Shown here piece after piece: positions 8,824 through 17,901 of a stretch of 64,000 nt of DNA; the stretch's first letter is position 1, and each line of letters starts with the position of its first letter. The DNA comes from Streptomyces cavernicola. GTDB lineage: Bacteria > Actinomycetota > Actinomycetes > Streptomycetales > Streptomycetaceae. The notes beneath the pieces are model-generated. The model was not told the origin of the DNA, ran no database searches, and saw only the letters and a list, made by a program, of their open reading frames with translations. The translations under genes were made by a program, and so were the position numbers. The stretch is taken from contig NZ_JASCIQ010000030.1 in the NCBI RefSeq assembly GCF_029968035.1, positions 51,670 through 115,669 of the forward strand, written 5' to 3'.

Positions 8824-9770
8824 CCGCCGCACCACTGCTCGACGTCAGGGACCTCACGGTCACGTACGGCACCGGGGCCGCCGCCGTCCGCGGCGTGGAC
8901 CTCACCCTGGACGCCGGCCAGAAGCTCGGCATAGCGGGCGAGTCCGGCTGCGGCAAGTCGACGCTCGCCCTGGCCCTGCTCCGGCTGCTCCCGGCCGGGG
9001 CGAAGCTCTCCGGGGAGATCCTGCTCGACGGCGAGGACGTCCTCGCCATGAAGTGGGGCCGCCTGCGGGCGGTGCGGTGGGCGGGCGCGTCCATCGTGTT
9101 CCAGGGCGCGATGCACTCCCTGAACGCGGTGCACCGCATCGGCGACCAGATCGCCGAGCCGATGCTGATCCACTCCACGGCGCCACCCTCGGGCGTACGG
9201 AAGAGGGTCGCCGAGCTCCTGGAGCATGTGGGCCTGCCCGCGTCCCGCGCCTCCTCGTACCCGCATGAGCTGTCCGGCGGGCAGCGGCAGCGCGTGATGA
9301 TCGCGATGGCGCTCGCCTGCGACCCGCGCCTCATCGTCGCCGACGAGCCCACGACGGCCCTGGACGTGATGATCCAGGCCCAGATCCTGCGCCTGATCGA
9401 GCAGTTGGTGGCGGAGCAGGGCGTCGGCCTGATCATGATCAGCCACGATCTGGCGGTCCTCGCCGACACCTGCGACCGGCTCGCGGTGATGTACGCGGGC
9501 CGCGTCGTGGAGCAGGGCCCGGCGTCGGAGGTCTACTCCGCCGCCCGCCACCCGTACGCCAAGGCCCTCTCGGCTGCGTTCCCCCGCATCGGCGACCCCG
9601 CCTCCCGCCACGCCCCCCAGGGCCTCCCCGGCGACCCCCCGGACCCCTCGGCCCTCCCGTCCGGCTGCACGTTCCACCCGCGCTGCCCGGTGGCCGTCGA
9701 GGCTTGCTCGGTGGAGGACCAGGAGCTACGGGGCGAGGCCGACTGGAAGGCAGCGTGCCTCCATGCGTGA
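8820..9770 (+). CDS. Peptide ABC transporter ATP-binding protein, DppD/OppD type
   Basis: A 316-residue cytoplasmic ATPase. Walker A is GESGCGKST, the signature is ELSGGQRQRVM, Walker B is LIVADEPTTALD and the switch histidine is in MISHDLAVLAD. The C-terminal oligopeptide-transporter domain has the usual LPSGCTFHPRC. The start is taken as TTG at 8820, overlapping the permease stop (TTGA). It is in frame and places the first beta-strand (LLDVRDLTVTYG) at the normal distance; no closer ATG or GTG fits. It energises import together with the second ATPase, which lies unusually far away (359 bases downstream). Confidence 0.9.
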   Translation: MTAAPLLDVRDLTVTYGTGAAAVRGVDLTLDAGQKLGIAGESGCGKSTLALALLRLLPAGAKLSGEILLDGEDVLAMKWGRLRAVRWAGASIVFQGAMHSLNAVHRIGDQIAEPMLIHSTAPPSGVRKRVAELLEHVGLPASRASSYPHELSGGQRQRVMIAMALACDPRLIVADEPTTALDVMIQAQILRLIEQLVAEQGVGLIMISHDLAVLADTCDRLAVMYAGRVVEQGPASEVYSAARHPYAKALSAAFPRIGDPASRHAPQGLPGDPPDPSALPSGCTFHPRCPVAVEACSVEDQELRGEADWKAACLHA

Positions 9771-10129
9771 TCCCAGCCCGGGACTACCGCCCCCACGCCC
9801 CACCCGGGGGCTGCCGCCCCTCAGCCCCGCTCCGGGGCTCCGCCCCGCGCCCCGGCCGTCGTTTCTCTGCCGCGCCATCGTGGCTGATCGCGCAGTTCCC
9901 CGCGCCCCTGTGGGGCGCCCCCAGCCCGCCCCACCACCACGACCAACACGCCCCACCCCCGCTGTGCGCAACACCCACCGCCCCGCCGCTGCGGGCAGCA
10001 CTTTCCGTCCCACCGCTGTGGGCAGCTGGTCCGCCAGGGGCGATGGGGGTGCCCCCTGCTCGAACGAAGTTGAGAGCTCGGGGGAGGGTGGGCACAGCGC
10101 CACGGTGCCGAGCAACTGAAGGACGGACG
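9771..10129. repeat. Repeat-bearing spacer inside the transporter operon
   Basis: This gap separates the two ATPase genes. It holds one copy of the dispersed repeat in plus orientation, with core CGCAGTTCCCCGCGCCCCT at 9891-9909 followed by GTGGGGC. Before it are low-complexity CCCCGGGGCT words around 9825-9850, including GGGGCTCCGCCCCG, the second recurrent motif of this genome. No ORF in it has Streptomyces codon bias and a family match. A Shine-Dalgarno-like GAAGGA precedes the ATG at 10130. The spacer looks inserted into a formerly tight operon. Confidence 0.6.
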
Positions 10130-11143
10130 ATGACCGAGTCAACCCTGCTCAGCGCAACCGACCTGAAGGTCACCTTCACCGGAAGACGCGGCAGCGGAAG
10201 CGCCCGAGCCGTGGACGGCGTCAACCTCACCCTCGGCAAGGGCGAAATCGTAGCCCTGGTAGGCGAATCCGGCTGCGGCAAGACGACCCTGGCCCGCACC
10301 CTCCTCGGCCTGGAGAAGCCGACCGCAGGCCAAGTCACCTTCGACGGCGCCCCGTTGAGCTACGACAGCCGCTCCCTCAAGGCGTACCGCAACCGCGTCC
10401 AGCTCGTCCTGCAGGACCCCAGCGGCTCCCTCAACCCACGCCACACCGTGTACGAGGCCGTCGCCGAGGGCCTGCGCGTGCACGGATACGCGGGCGACGA
10501 GCAGGCGAAGGTCGCGGAGGCCCTGTCGCGGGCCGGCCTGCGCCCGCCGGAGCGGTTCTTCCAGCGCTATCCGCACGAGCTCTCCGGCGGCCAGCGCCAG
10601 CGCGTCGTCATCGCCGGGGCGCTCGTCCTCGACCCGGAACTGATCGTCGCGGACGAGCCGGTGGCGTCCCTGGACGCGTCGGTGCGCGGCGAGATCCTCG
10701 CGCTGCTGCTCTCGCTGCGCCAGGACCTCGGCCTGTCCGCGCTGGTCGTCACGCACGACCTGGGCCTCGCCTGGAACATCGCGGACCGCGTCGCGGTGAT
10801 GTATCTGGGCCGGGTCGTGGAGACGGGCACGGTGGAGGAGGTGCTCACCGCACCCCAACACCCCTACACCCAGGCCCTGTTGTCGGTCCTTCCTGAGGCG
10901 CCCGGGGAGCCGGTCGTCCTGACCGGCGAGCCGCCGGACCCGACGCGCATCCCCGGCGGCTGCCGCTTCCACGCCCGCTGCCAGGTCCTCGCCGCGGGCG
11001 AGGCCGAGCGCGCGGGCGTCGCGGACGCCTGCCGTACGAAGGACCTGCCGGTCCTCTCCGCGGAGCACCGGACGCAGGCCGCGTGCCACTGGGCGGAGCG
11101 CCGGGTCAGCCCGCAGGCCCCGGGGGCCGCTCCAGCTTCTTGA
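10130..11143 (+). CDS. Peptide ABC transporter ATP-binding protein, DppF/OppF type
   Basis: A 337-residue ATPase. Walker A is GESGCGKTT, the signature is ELSGGQRQRVV, Walker B is LIVADEPVASLD and the H-loop is VVTHDLGLAW. The C-terminal peptide-transporter domain contains RIPGGCRFHARC. The ATG at 10130 is preceded by GAAGGA and starts MTESTLLSATDLKVTF, normal for the family. An upstream in-frame extension exists but runs through the repeat spacer and has no family similarity. It pairs with the DppD-type ATPase to drive the importer. It converges on ribF with only 46 bases between stops. Confidence 0.92.
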   Translation: MTESTLLSATDLKVTFTGRRGSGSARAVDGVNLTLGKGEIVALVGESGCGKTTLARTLLGLEKPTAGQVTFDGAPLSYDSRSLKAYRNRVQLVLQDPSGSLNPRHTVYEAVAEGLRVHGYAGDEQAKVAEALSRAGLRPPERFFQRYPHELSGGQRQRVVIAGALVLDPELIVADEPVASLDASVRGEILALLLSLRQDLGLSALVVTHDLGLAWNIADRVAVMYLGRVVETGTVEEVLTAPQHPYTQALLSVLPEAPGEPVVLTGEPPDPTRIPGGCRFHARCQVLAAGEAERAGVADACRTKDLPVLSAEHRTQAACHWAERRVSPQAPGAAPAS

Positions 11144-11189
11144 AGCGGAACTCCCCGGACGGCAGGAGCTCCACAGGGGGGGGTGGGCC

Positions 11190-12137
11190 TCAGGCCGCCC
11201 GCTCAAGCAGCTCACGGCACCGCTTCACGTCGTCGGCGATGGCCACGAGGAGCCCGTCGATGGAGTCGAAGGTCTGCTGGCCGCGCACGAACGCCAGGAA
11301 GTCGACGGCGACGTGCTGCCCGTACAGGTCGAGGCCGACGCGGTCGATCGCGTACGCCTCGACCGTGCGCGTCGTGCCGTCGAACTGCGGGTTGGTGCCG
11401 ACCGAGATCGCGGCGGGCATGGTCTCGCCGTCGGCGTGCAGCCAGCCCGCGTACACCCCGTCGGCGGGGATCGCGGTGTGCGGCAGGGTCTCCACGTTGG
11501 CGGTGGGGAAGCCCAGCTCACGCCCGCGCTGCGCGCCGCGCACCACCACGCCCTCGACGCGGTGCGGCCGGCCGAGGATCTCCGCGGCCCCTTCGACATC
11601 GCCCTCGGCGACCAGGCGCCGGGTCAACGTGGACGAGAACGGCGCACCGCCGCCCGCCTCACCGCTCACGAACAGATCGACGAGCTCGACCTCGTAGTCG
11701 TACGTGCCGCCCAGCTCGGCGAGGAGCGCGACATCGCCGGCGGCCTTGTGCCCGTACCGGAAGTTGGGTCCCTCGACGACCACGCAGGCGTGCAGCTGGT
11801 CGACGAGGACCTTCGCGACGAAGTCCGCGGGCGCGAGCCGGGAGAACTCGGCGGTGAACGGCAGGATGAGCAGCGCGTCGACGCCGAGCTCGGCCATCAG
11901 CTCGGCCCGCCGGTGGTGCGGGGCGAGCAGCGGCGGGTGGCTGCCGGGGCGCACGACCTCGCTGGGGTGCGGGTCGAAAGTGACGACGACCGCGGGTACG
12001 CCGAGCTCTCGGGCACGCTCCACGGCACGCCCGATGATCAGCTGGTGCCCGCGGTGCACCCCGTCGTAGGAACCGATGGTGACGACGCTGCGCCCCCAGT
12101 CCTCGGGGATGTCCTCCAAGCCACGCCAGCGCTGCAC
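11190..12137 (-). CDS. ribF: Bifunctional riboflavin kinase / FAD synthetase
   Basis: A 315-residue enzyme that phosphorylates riboflavin to FMN and adenylates FMN to FAD. The N-terminal FAD-synthetase domain has the nucleotidyltransferase motif TIGSYDGVHRGHQ near residues 17-29. The C-terminal flavokinase domain contains PADGVYAGWL, ISVGTNPQFDG and TRTVEAY. The start is GTG at 12137 (MQRWRGLEDIPEDWG), chosen because GAGGAG lies eight bases upstream and the protein then begins like other actinobacterial RibF proteins. In bacteria ribF often ends the nusA-infB-rbfA-truB cluster. Here a large unrelated gene and a 600-base repeat region separate it from truB. Confidence 0.95.
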   Translation of the reverse strand: MQRWRGLEDIPEDWGRSVVTIGSYDGVHRGHQLIIGRAVERARELGVPAVVVTFDPHPSEVVRPGSHPPLLAPHHRRAELMAELGVDALLILPFTAEFSRLAPADFVAKVLVDQLHACVVVEGPNFRYGHKAAGDVALLAELGGTYDYEVELVDLFVSGEAGGGAPFSSTLTRRLVAEGDVEGAAEILGRPHRVEGVVVRGAQRGRELGFPTANVETLPHTAIPADGVYAGWLHADGETMPAAISVGTNPQFDGTTRTVEAYAIDRVGLDLYGQHVAVDFLAFVRGQQTFDSIDGLLVAIADDVKRCRELLERAA

Positions 12138-12737
12138 GGTGTTTGCTCCTCGCCGAACCCGATTACGTCCTGTTGATTGCGCAGGTCTAAGAGTGCCATG
12201 TCGCATCCCGCACCCTCGCATCGGCCGCCGTTCCATCCCGGGGCTGCACCCCGCCCCCTGCTCCGGGGCTGCGCCCGGCCCCTGTTCCGGCGCTGCACCC
12301 CGGCTCCGGTTCCGGGGCTGCCGCCCCAGACCCCGGGCTGGGCTGCGCCCCGTCCCCGGCCACCTTTCGACTGCTGCGCCGTCGTGGCTGGTCGCGCAGT
12401 TCCCCGCGCCCCTATCGGGGCACCTTCGCAGCCCCAGTCCGCAAGAGATCCAGCCCCCCGTCAGCTGAGGAGCGGGGGTAAATCCAGCCCCTCCGGCGTT
12501 TGAGGAGCGGGGGTCCGGGGGCGGAGCCCCCGCAGCCGACGGCAGTCTTTCGGGAAGGGGCGGGGAGGGGATGAGAACGGGGTCCGGGGCGGAGCCCCGC
12601 GGCGGGGGCCGGGGGGCGGCAGCCCCGGGAAGCGGGGCCCGGGGCCGCAGGCCCCGAGTTGTCCGCTGAGGACTTTCGGGAAGGGGCGGGGAGGGGATGA
12701 GAACGGGGTCCGGGGCGGAGCCCCGCGGCGGGGAGAC
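12138..12737. repeat. 600-base repeat-rich intergenic region between ribF and the protease-like gene
   Basis: No gene is seen. From 12230 to 12360 there are repeated CCGGGGCTGCNCCCC words. A plus-orientation copy of the dispersed repeat core lies at 12395-12413. GAGGAGCGGGGG occurs twice near 12467-12515, the second time in the recurrent CTCCGGCGTTTGAGGAGCGG motif. A 61-base sequence is present twice without mismatch at 12547-12607 and 12673-12733. The GC hairpins next to the stop at 12738 could terminate the upstream minus-strand gene. Confidence 0.7.
12547..12733. repeat. Exact 61-bp direct repeat (12547-12607 and 12673-12733)
   Basis: The two copies start 126 bases apart and are identical by eye over 61 bases. 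Each contains AAGGGGCGGGGAGGGG and a self-complementary GGGGCGGAGCCCCG hairpin. The unique spacer between them is also G/C-rich with GGGGC/GCCCC complementarity. Confidence 0.8.
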
Positions 12738-15700
12738 TCAGCTGGGCGCGCCCAGCCGACGCTGCGGAACGCACTCCGGAAGAACCGCCCGCACCTCCTC
12801 CACCCCCTCGGGCCGAACCTCCAGAAACCCCCGTACAACCTCCGCGACCCGCCCCGCGAGCCCGAGCTGCGAAAGCTCGGCCAATGCCCGCAGCACCTCC
12901 CCGCACACCGGCCCCGGCTCCAGCAACCGCTCCTGGAACGCCACGAGCACCGGCTCCGGATGCGTACCGACAGCGACGGCCAACGCACTGGCCGGCAGCT
13001 GCGGGTCCCCCGCCGCGAACCGCCGCAGCGCGAGCGGCAGATGACGGTCGCGGGTCTCCGGGTCCCGCACGAGCAGCGCGAGCGCCGCCCCGTGCAGCGC
13101 GCAGTCGGCGGGCCGGGCGAGCAACGCGAGCGCGGCGTACCGCAACAGCGCCCGATCGACCTCGGCCCGCACATGCGGCGCGGTCCGCAGCGCGCACGCG
13201 GCGGCCGCGACCCGCCGGTCGGCGCGCGCGTCGTGCGTCCACCGGTCCACGGCCCGGCACACGGCCGACGGCTCCTCCTCGGCGAGCGCGGCGAGCAGCT
13301 CGTCGCCGCGCCGGTGCGAGCAGTCGACGAGCGCCTCGGTGAGGCCGTCGATGGAGCGGTGCCGGTGTGTGTGCAGCAGCGCCTGCGCGGCCCGCGCGAC
13401 GGTCGCGTCCGGTGCCGCATGCAGCGCCCGCTCGTCGGTGAACCACTTGGTCAACAGCGGCTGTACGGTGCCGGGCGCCTCGCTCAGCCACTCTCCGACG
13501 GCGTCCAGGAACCGGTCGCCCGTACCTTCCGCGCCCGGCTCCGGGTCGGCCACGACGAGCCGCCGCAACAGGTCCATCCGGTCCGCGTCGGGCAGCCCGA
13601 GCGTGCACCAGAAGTCCGGCCCGAACACCTCGAACCCACCCCCCGGCAGCCCGCCCCCGACACCACCTCCGACGCCACTTCCGACTCCGCGCCGCGCGAT
13701 CCGCTCGGCGAGCAGCCGCAGTACACCGAGGTACGGCCGGGCGTCCGGCACTCGCCGCAGTACGTCGGACAGCAGGTGCAGGGCCCACCAGGCGGCGTCG
13801 GCCCGCTGCCGGCCGGTGGCCCACGCCGCGTCCGCCCGCCCGACGGCCTGCCCGAAGGCCGGAGCCCGGCCCCCCATACGATCCGTACGATCCGTACGGT
13901 CCGCGAGGTCGAAGTCGTCCAGGGCCTCCGTCAACTCGACGAGCCTGCCGCCGAGTTGAGCGCTCCCCTGCTGCCGACCGAGCAGCAGCAGCGCCTCGAC
14001 GACGGGCCCGATCCGGTGCCGGGGCACGGGCAGCGGCCGCCGGTCACCGCTGCCGCCGCCGCCCCGCCACCGGTGCACGAGCGAGTGCAGCGCCCCGTCG
14101 AGGTCGAGGTGCGCGCCCTGGATCCAGTCGGCCAGCTCCTCGTGCGCGAACCGGTACCCGCCCCCGGCCGGCACGAGCAGCCGCTCGGTGAGCACGGCCG
14201 AGGCGAGCCCGCCGGCCCACGGGAAGACCGTCTCGAACGACGCCCGGTCCAGCTCCCCCTGCCCCGGCCCGAGGCACCGTCTGGCCGCATCGTGCACGCG
14301 ACCGGCGACCTGCGCCGCGAGCCGCCGCACGGCCGTGCCGCGTACGTGGTGGGGGGCGGCGAGCCGCACGGCGACCCGCAGACACATCAGGTCGAGGTAC
14401 GCGCCCAGGATCTCGTCCCTGTCGGGCCTCCCCTCCGGCTCACCGGCGGCCGCGGCCCGCACCTCGGCGAGCAGCCGCAGGGCCAGCGGATGCGCGGCGT
14501 CGGCCTCCGTCACGGCGCCGTCGGGAATCCCGTACGCCCCCCGCGCCCGCGCCGCCTGCTCCGTATCGAGCGACCCGAGCAGCACACAGGCCGGCAGCCC
14601 ACGGCCACCGACCGCACGCAAACGAGAACCGGCACCCGCACCCTCACCGGAAGCAGCACCCGCACCCTCACCCGAAGCGGCACCCGCACCCGAAGCCCGC
14701 CCCGCCGGATCCACCCACACACACCGCTCCGCCGCCACCGGCGACTCCGCCGCACCCCCCAACTCCCCGACAACACCCGCCCGTTCAGCCCTGCCCGCCC
14801 CGTACAACTCCCCCTCGGGGAACAGCCGCCCCGCCTGCTCCCAGTACTCGCTGCGGCAGGCCACGACCAGCTGCGTGCCCGTGCTGCGCAGCCACGCCGC
14901 GCTGCCTCTCGTCCACTCGGCGAGGCGGTGCGCCAGGACGGGCGGCATCTCCTCCGGGGAGTCGAGCAGGATCAGCAGCGGCCGCCCCGCATCCCGTACG
15001 AGCCGGGTCACCTGCTCCACCGAGATGTCCCCGAGCGCACCCGGCCGCCCGGCCCGCCCGCCTCCCCTGCCAACGGCCTCCCGGCCGTCCGCTTCCCGCT
15101 CCCGCCCGCCCTCCATCGACGCCGCCACGATCCGCCCGGCCTCGTCGAGGGCCCGAGCCACGGCGTCCGCCACCGACGCGTCGTCCGCCCAGAGGCCCGC
15201 CCCGCGCAGCCACAGCGTGGGGGCCGGTGCCGCACCCCGCGCCCGCCGCCGGGCGAGGGCCGCGAGTTCCGTCGTACGTCCGCTCCCGGGCGCACCGACC
15301 AGCGCGAGGACCGAGGCCGCGCCCTCCCCGCCGGCCAGGAACCGCGTGAACTCCCCTTCCACATCGGGCCGTTCGACGATCCGCTCCTCCTCGCGCGGCC
15401 CGTCCGAGCCGAGCGACGTCGCGGTGAGCTGCAGCACTCCGGCGAGGTTCAGATCCGTTCCGTACGCGGGCACGGTCGCCGCATTGCGCGCGAGCAGCTC
15501 GGCCAGCGGCCCGCCCGGATCGGCGGCCGCGGCTCGCCGCAGCGGCACCGCGAACCCCGGCGCCCGATGCACCGCGACCTCGTCCGCCGCACCCCCGAAA
15601 CCGGACTCGCCGAAACCGGACCCACCCCAGCCGAACTCGCCGAGACCGGACGCCCCCGAGCCGTACGCCTCCGGCAGCAGCCGCGTGCCGAGCACCCCGA

Positions 15701-16208
15701 GCACCGTCCCGGTACCCGCGTAGAGGACGGGCCCGCCAGCCGCTCCCCCGCCCGCCCGCAGCGCGTCGCTGCCGTCCGTGCCGACCGCCAACTCCAGTGT
15801 GCCGGGCAGCAGATGACGGTGTCCGCCCGCCGTGTACGTCACCCGCGTCCCGCTGCCGAGGACCCGCGCCTGCCGCCAGCCGTGCGCCGCGATCGTCACG
15901 TACGCCCCGGTCCCGACCGTCTCCCGCACGGACACCGGCAACGGCCGCACGTCGAGCCCGAGCCCCTCCGTGCGCAGCAGCGCAAGACCGACCGCGGGCA
16001 GCGGCACGACCCGGTCGGCGTCGACGAGGCAGCGCTGGTCGCCGTGCGCGTGCAGTACGAGCCGCTCCTGGCCGTCGACCGCTTCGTGGCTGGTGATCAC
16101 CGTGCCGAGCTCGTCCGCCGCGAACCCGGCCCCTCTGGGCCGCCCGGCCAGGTCGCAGATCCGCACCAGCCCTTGCTCACAGCCGGACCGGGAGTCCTGT
16201 GCCGCCAT
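12738..16208 (-). CDS. Large protein with degenerate trypsin-like domain, STAND-like NTPase domain and helical C-terminus
   Basis: A 1156-residue protein; no signal peptide is seen. Residues ~10-170 resemble the Trypsin_2 fold (RGAGFAADELGTVITSHEAV, then GGAAGGPVLYAG). By eye the triad is lost: the His position is E42 with a His one residue early, the Asp position is G74 and the Ser of GNSGGP is A157. A Gly/Phe/Glu-rich linker follows. A P-loop domain at ~275-480 has GAPGSGRTT (305-313, Lys replaced by R311), Walker B-like LLILLDSPEE (411-420) and VVACRSEYW, as in STAND NTPases. The remaining ~650 residues are Ala/Leu/Arg-rich helices, possibly repeat-like. Start ATG at 16208 has GGGGAGG upstream. 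It lies between truB and ribF. Function unknown; a signalling or regulatory role is inferred. Confidence 0.7.
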   Translation of the reverse strand: MAAQDSRSGCEQGLVRICDLAGRPRGAGFAADELGTVITSHEAVDGQERLVLHAHGDQRCLVDADRVVPLPAVGLALLRTEGLGLDVRPLPVSVRETVGTGAYVTIAAHGWRQARVLGSGTRVTYTAGGHRHLLPGTLELAVGTDGSDALRAGGGAAGGPVLYAGTGTVLGVLGTRLLPEAYGSGASGLGEFGWGGSGFGESGFGGAADEVAVHRAPGFAVPLRRAAAADPGGPLAELLARNAATVPAYGTDLNLAGVLQLTATSLGSDGPREEERIVERPDVEGEFTRFLAGGEGAASVLALVGAPGSGRTTELAALARRRARGAAPAPTLWLRGAGLWADDASVADAVARALDEAGRIVAASMEGGREREADGREAVGRGGGRAGRPGALGDISVEQVTRLVRDAGRPLLILLDSPEEMPPVLAHRLAEWTRGSAAWLRSTGTQLVVACRSEYWEQAGRLFPEGELYGAGRAERAGVVGELGGAAESPVAAERCVWVDPAGRASGAGAASGEGAGAASGEGAGAGSRLRAVGGRGLPACVLLGSLDTEQAARARGAYGIPDGAVTEADAAHPLALRLLAEVRAAAAGEPEGRPDRDEILGAYLDLMCLRVAVRLAAPHHVRGTAVRRLAAQVAGRVHDAARRCLGPGQGELDRASFETVFPWAGGLASAVLTERLLVPAGGGYRFAHEELADWIQGAHLDLDGALHSLVHRWRGGGGSGDRRPLPVPRHRIGPVVEALLLLGRQQGSAQLGGRLVELTEALDDFDLADRTDRTDRMGGRAPAFGQAVGRADAAWATGRQRADAAWWALHLLSDVLRRVPDARPYLGVLRLLAERIARRGVGSGVGGGVGGGLPGGGFEVFGPDFWCTLGLPDADRMDLLRRLVVADPEPGAEGTGDRFLDAVGEWLSEAPGTVQPLLTKWFTDERALHAAPDATVARAAQALLHTHRHRSIDGLTEALVDCSHRRGDELLAALAEEEPSAVCRAVDRWTHDARADRRVAAAACALRTAPHVRAEVDRALLRYAALALLARPADCALHGAALALLVRDPETRDRHLPLALRRFAAGDPQLPASALAVAVGTHPEPVLVAFQERLLEPGPVCGEVLRALAELSQLGLAGRVAEVVRGFLEVRPEGVEEVRAVLPECVPQRRLGAPS

Positions 16209-16394
16209 TCGTCGAACCTCCCCAGAGCCGCGTTCCGACCGTAGGTCGACCGTGATCAGCGGCGCAGGAGATCAATCGGATGCGCCCCCTCGCACCCCCC
16301 GTATTCACCCCGCGCGCCTACTCGTTGGAGTGAAACGCCCAAGCCCTCCCAAGCCCTCCCAGGCACTGCCCAAGCACTGCCCAGGCACGACGAA

Positions 16395-16421
16395 GGGCGG
16401 GCCCGAAAACCGAACCCGCCC
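16395..16421 (-). terminator. Probable terminator downstream of truB
   Basis: A GGGCGGG/CCCGCCC stem (16395-16401 with 16415-16421) encloses a loop rich in GAAAACCGAA, which reads TTCGGTTTTC on the minus strand. It lies 24 bases past the truB stop. Next to it (16338-16386) are short tandem words based on CAAGCCCTCC and CAAGCACTGCC. Confidence 0.5.
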
Positions 16422-16444
16422 CACCTCACCGCTCAGCCTCAGCC

Positions 16445-17368
16445 TCAGCCGAACACAGCCAGACTCTTCGCCTTCCCGCCCTGCCCCTCGACGAGGGCGA
16501 CGAACCGCCCGTCCGGGTCGAAGACGGCGACCGGCTGCTGCGAGCCGTACTCGTCGGGCAGTTCGAGCCGCACCCCGTTGAGGAGCAGCCTTGCCCGCTT
16601 CGCGTCCACGTCCCAGCGAGGGAACGCGGCCGCGGCCGCGTCGGCGACCGGCATCACGACCAGCTCCTCCTGGAGCTGGTCGATGGTCCGCGCCGCATCC
16701 AGCTTGTACGGGCCGACCCGAGTGCGCCGCAGCGCCGTCAGATGCCCGCCGACGCCCAGATCGGCCCCGAGGTCACGGGCCAGGGCGCGGATGTACGTAC
16801 CGGAGGAGCACACCACCGAGACGACCAGGTCGAGCACGGGCGTCCCGTCCTCGGCGACCGCGTCCCGCACGTCGTACACCGCGAACGACGAGACCGTCAC
16901 CGGCCGTGCCGGGATCTCGAAGTCCTCGCCCTCACGGGCCCGCTTGTACGAGCGCTTGCCGTCGATCTTGATCGCGCTGACCTTGGACGGCACCTGCATG
17001 ATGTCGCCGGTCAGCTTGGCGATCGCCGCGTCGATGGCGTCCCGCTTCACCTGGGACGCGTCGGTGGACGAGGTGATCTCGCCCTCGGCGTCGTCGGTGA
17101 CGGTGTTCTGACCGAGCCGGACCGTGCCCAGGTACTCCTTCTCCGTCAGCGCGAGATGGCCGAGGAGCTTGGTGGCCCGCTGCACGCCGAGCACGAGGAC
17201 GCCCGTCGCCATCGGGTCGAGCGTGCCGGCGTGCCCGACCTTGCGGGTCCTGGCGATGCCGCGCATCTTGGCGACGACGTCGTGCGAGGTGAAGCCGGAC
17301 GGCTTGTCGACGATGATCAGGCCGTCCGGCGTCGGGTCGCCCCCGCCCCTGTTGTTCTGCTTGCTCAT
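16445..17368 (-). CDS. truB: tRNA pseudouridine(55) synthase TruB
   Basis: A 307-residue enzyme that isomerises U55 in the T-arm of tRNAs. DGLIIVDKPSGFTSHDVV opens the catalytic domain, followed by KVGHAGTLDPMATGVL, where D51 is the catalytic aspartate. The C-terminal region after ~230 corresponds to the actinobacterial TruB C-terminal domain. The ATG at 17368 overlaps the rbfA stop (ATGA), so the two are translationally coupled in the rbfA-truB part of the translation operon. Length is normal for actinobacteria. Confidence 0.96.
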   Translation of the reverse strand: MSKQNNRGGGDPTPDGLIIVDKPSGFTSHDVVAKMRGIARTRKVGHAGTLDPMATGVLVLGVQRATKLLGHLALTEKEYLGTVRLGQNTVTDDAEGEITSSTDASQVKRDAIDAAIAKLTGDIMQVPSKVSAIKIDGKRSYKRAREGEDFEIPARPVTVSSFAVYDVRDAVAEDGTPVLDLVVSVVCSSGTYIRALARDLGADLGVGGHLTALRRTRVGPYKLDAARTIDQLQEELVVMPVADAAAAAFPRWDVDAKRARLLLNGVRLELPDEYGSQQPVAVFDPDGRFVALVEGQGGKAKSLAVFG

Positions 17369-17820
17369 GCGGAGGCGTCGCCCGCCTCGTCGTCGTCTTC
17401 GCCCGGCTTGCGGTACGGGTCCGCCTCACCGGCGTACGCGGCGCCCGAGGACGCGTCACGCACCGCCTGGTCGGAGGCGCGTGCCTTGTCGAGGAGGTCC
17501 TCGATGGTCTTCGCGTTCTCCGGCAGCGCGTCCGCGACGAACGTCAGAGTCGGGGTGAACTTCACCCCGGCCGCCGCGCCCACCGCGCTGCGCAGCACGC
17601 CCTTGGCGCTCTCCAGACCGCGAGCGGCGTTCTCCCGCTCCTCGTCGTCGCCGTAGACCGTGTAGAAGACGGTCGCCTCCCGCAGGTCACCGGTGACCCG
17701 GGTGTCGGTGATCGTCACATGCGAACCGAGGCGCGGGTCCTTGATTCCGCGCTGCAGCTTCTCGGCGACCACCTCTCGGATGAGGTCCGCCAGCTTCTTC
17801 GCCCGCGCGTTGTCGGCCAC
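17365..17820 (-). CDS. rbfA: 30S ribosome-binding factor RbfA
   Basis: A 151-residue ribosome maturation factor that binds the 30S subunit near helix 1 of 16S rRNA. Family motifs: ARAKKLADLIREVVAEKLQR at the N-terminus, KDPRLGSHVTITDTRVTGDL and ATVFYTVYG. The acidic, Asp/Glu-rich tail after residue ~110 is typical of Streptomyces RbfA. The start is GTG at 17820 (MADNARAKK...), with GGGAG about eight bases upstream; a 23-residue basic upstream extension is in frame but is not family sequence. It overlaps truB by four bases. Confidence 0.95.
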   Translation of the reverse strand: MADNARAKKLADLIREVVAEKLQRGIKDPRLGSHVTITDTRVTGDLREATVFYTVYGDDEERENAARGLESAKGVLRSAVGAAAGVKFTPTLTFVADALPENAKTIEDLLDKARASDQAVRDASSGAAYAGEADPYRKPGEDDDEAGDASA

Positions 17821-17901
17821 TGGTCCGTCTCCCTTTTGCTTGCTTTTCCTACGTGCCGTACGTGCCCTACGTTTCGGCACACATGCCATGGTGCGTCTGC
17901 G

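Noticed and set aside
12138..12737. FMN riboswitch upstream of ribF
   Set aside because: The RFN-element consensus helices are not seen. The region consists of dispersed GC repeats, and ribF here has a normal ribosome binding site.
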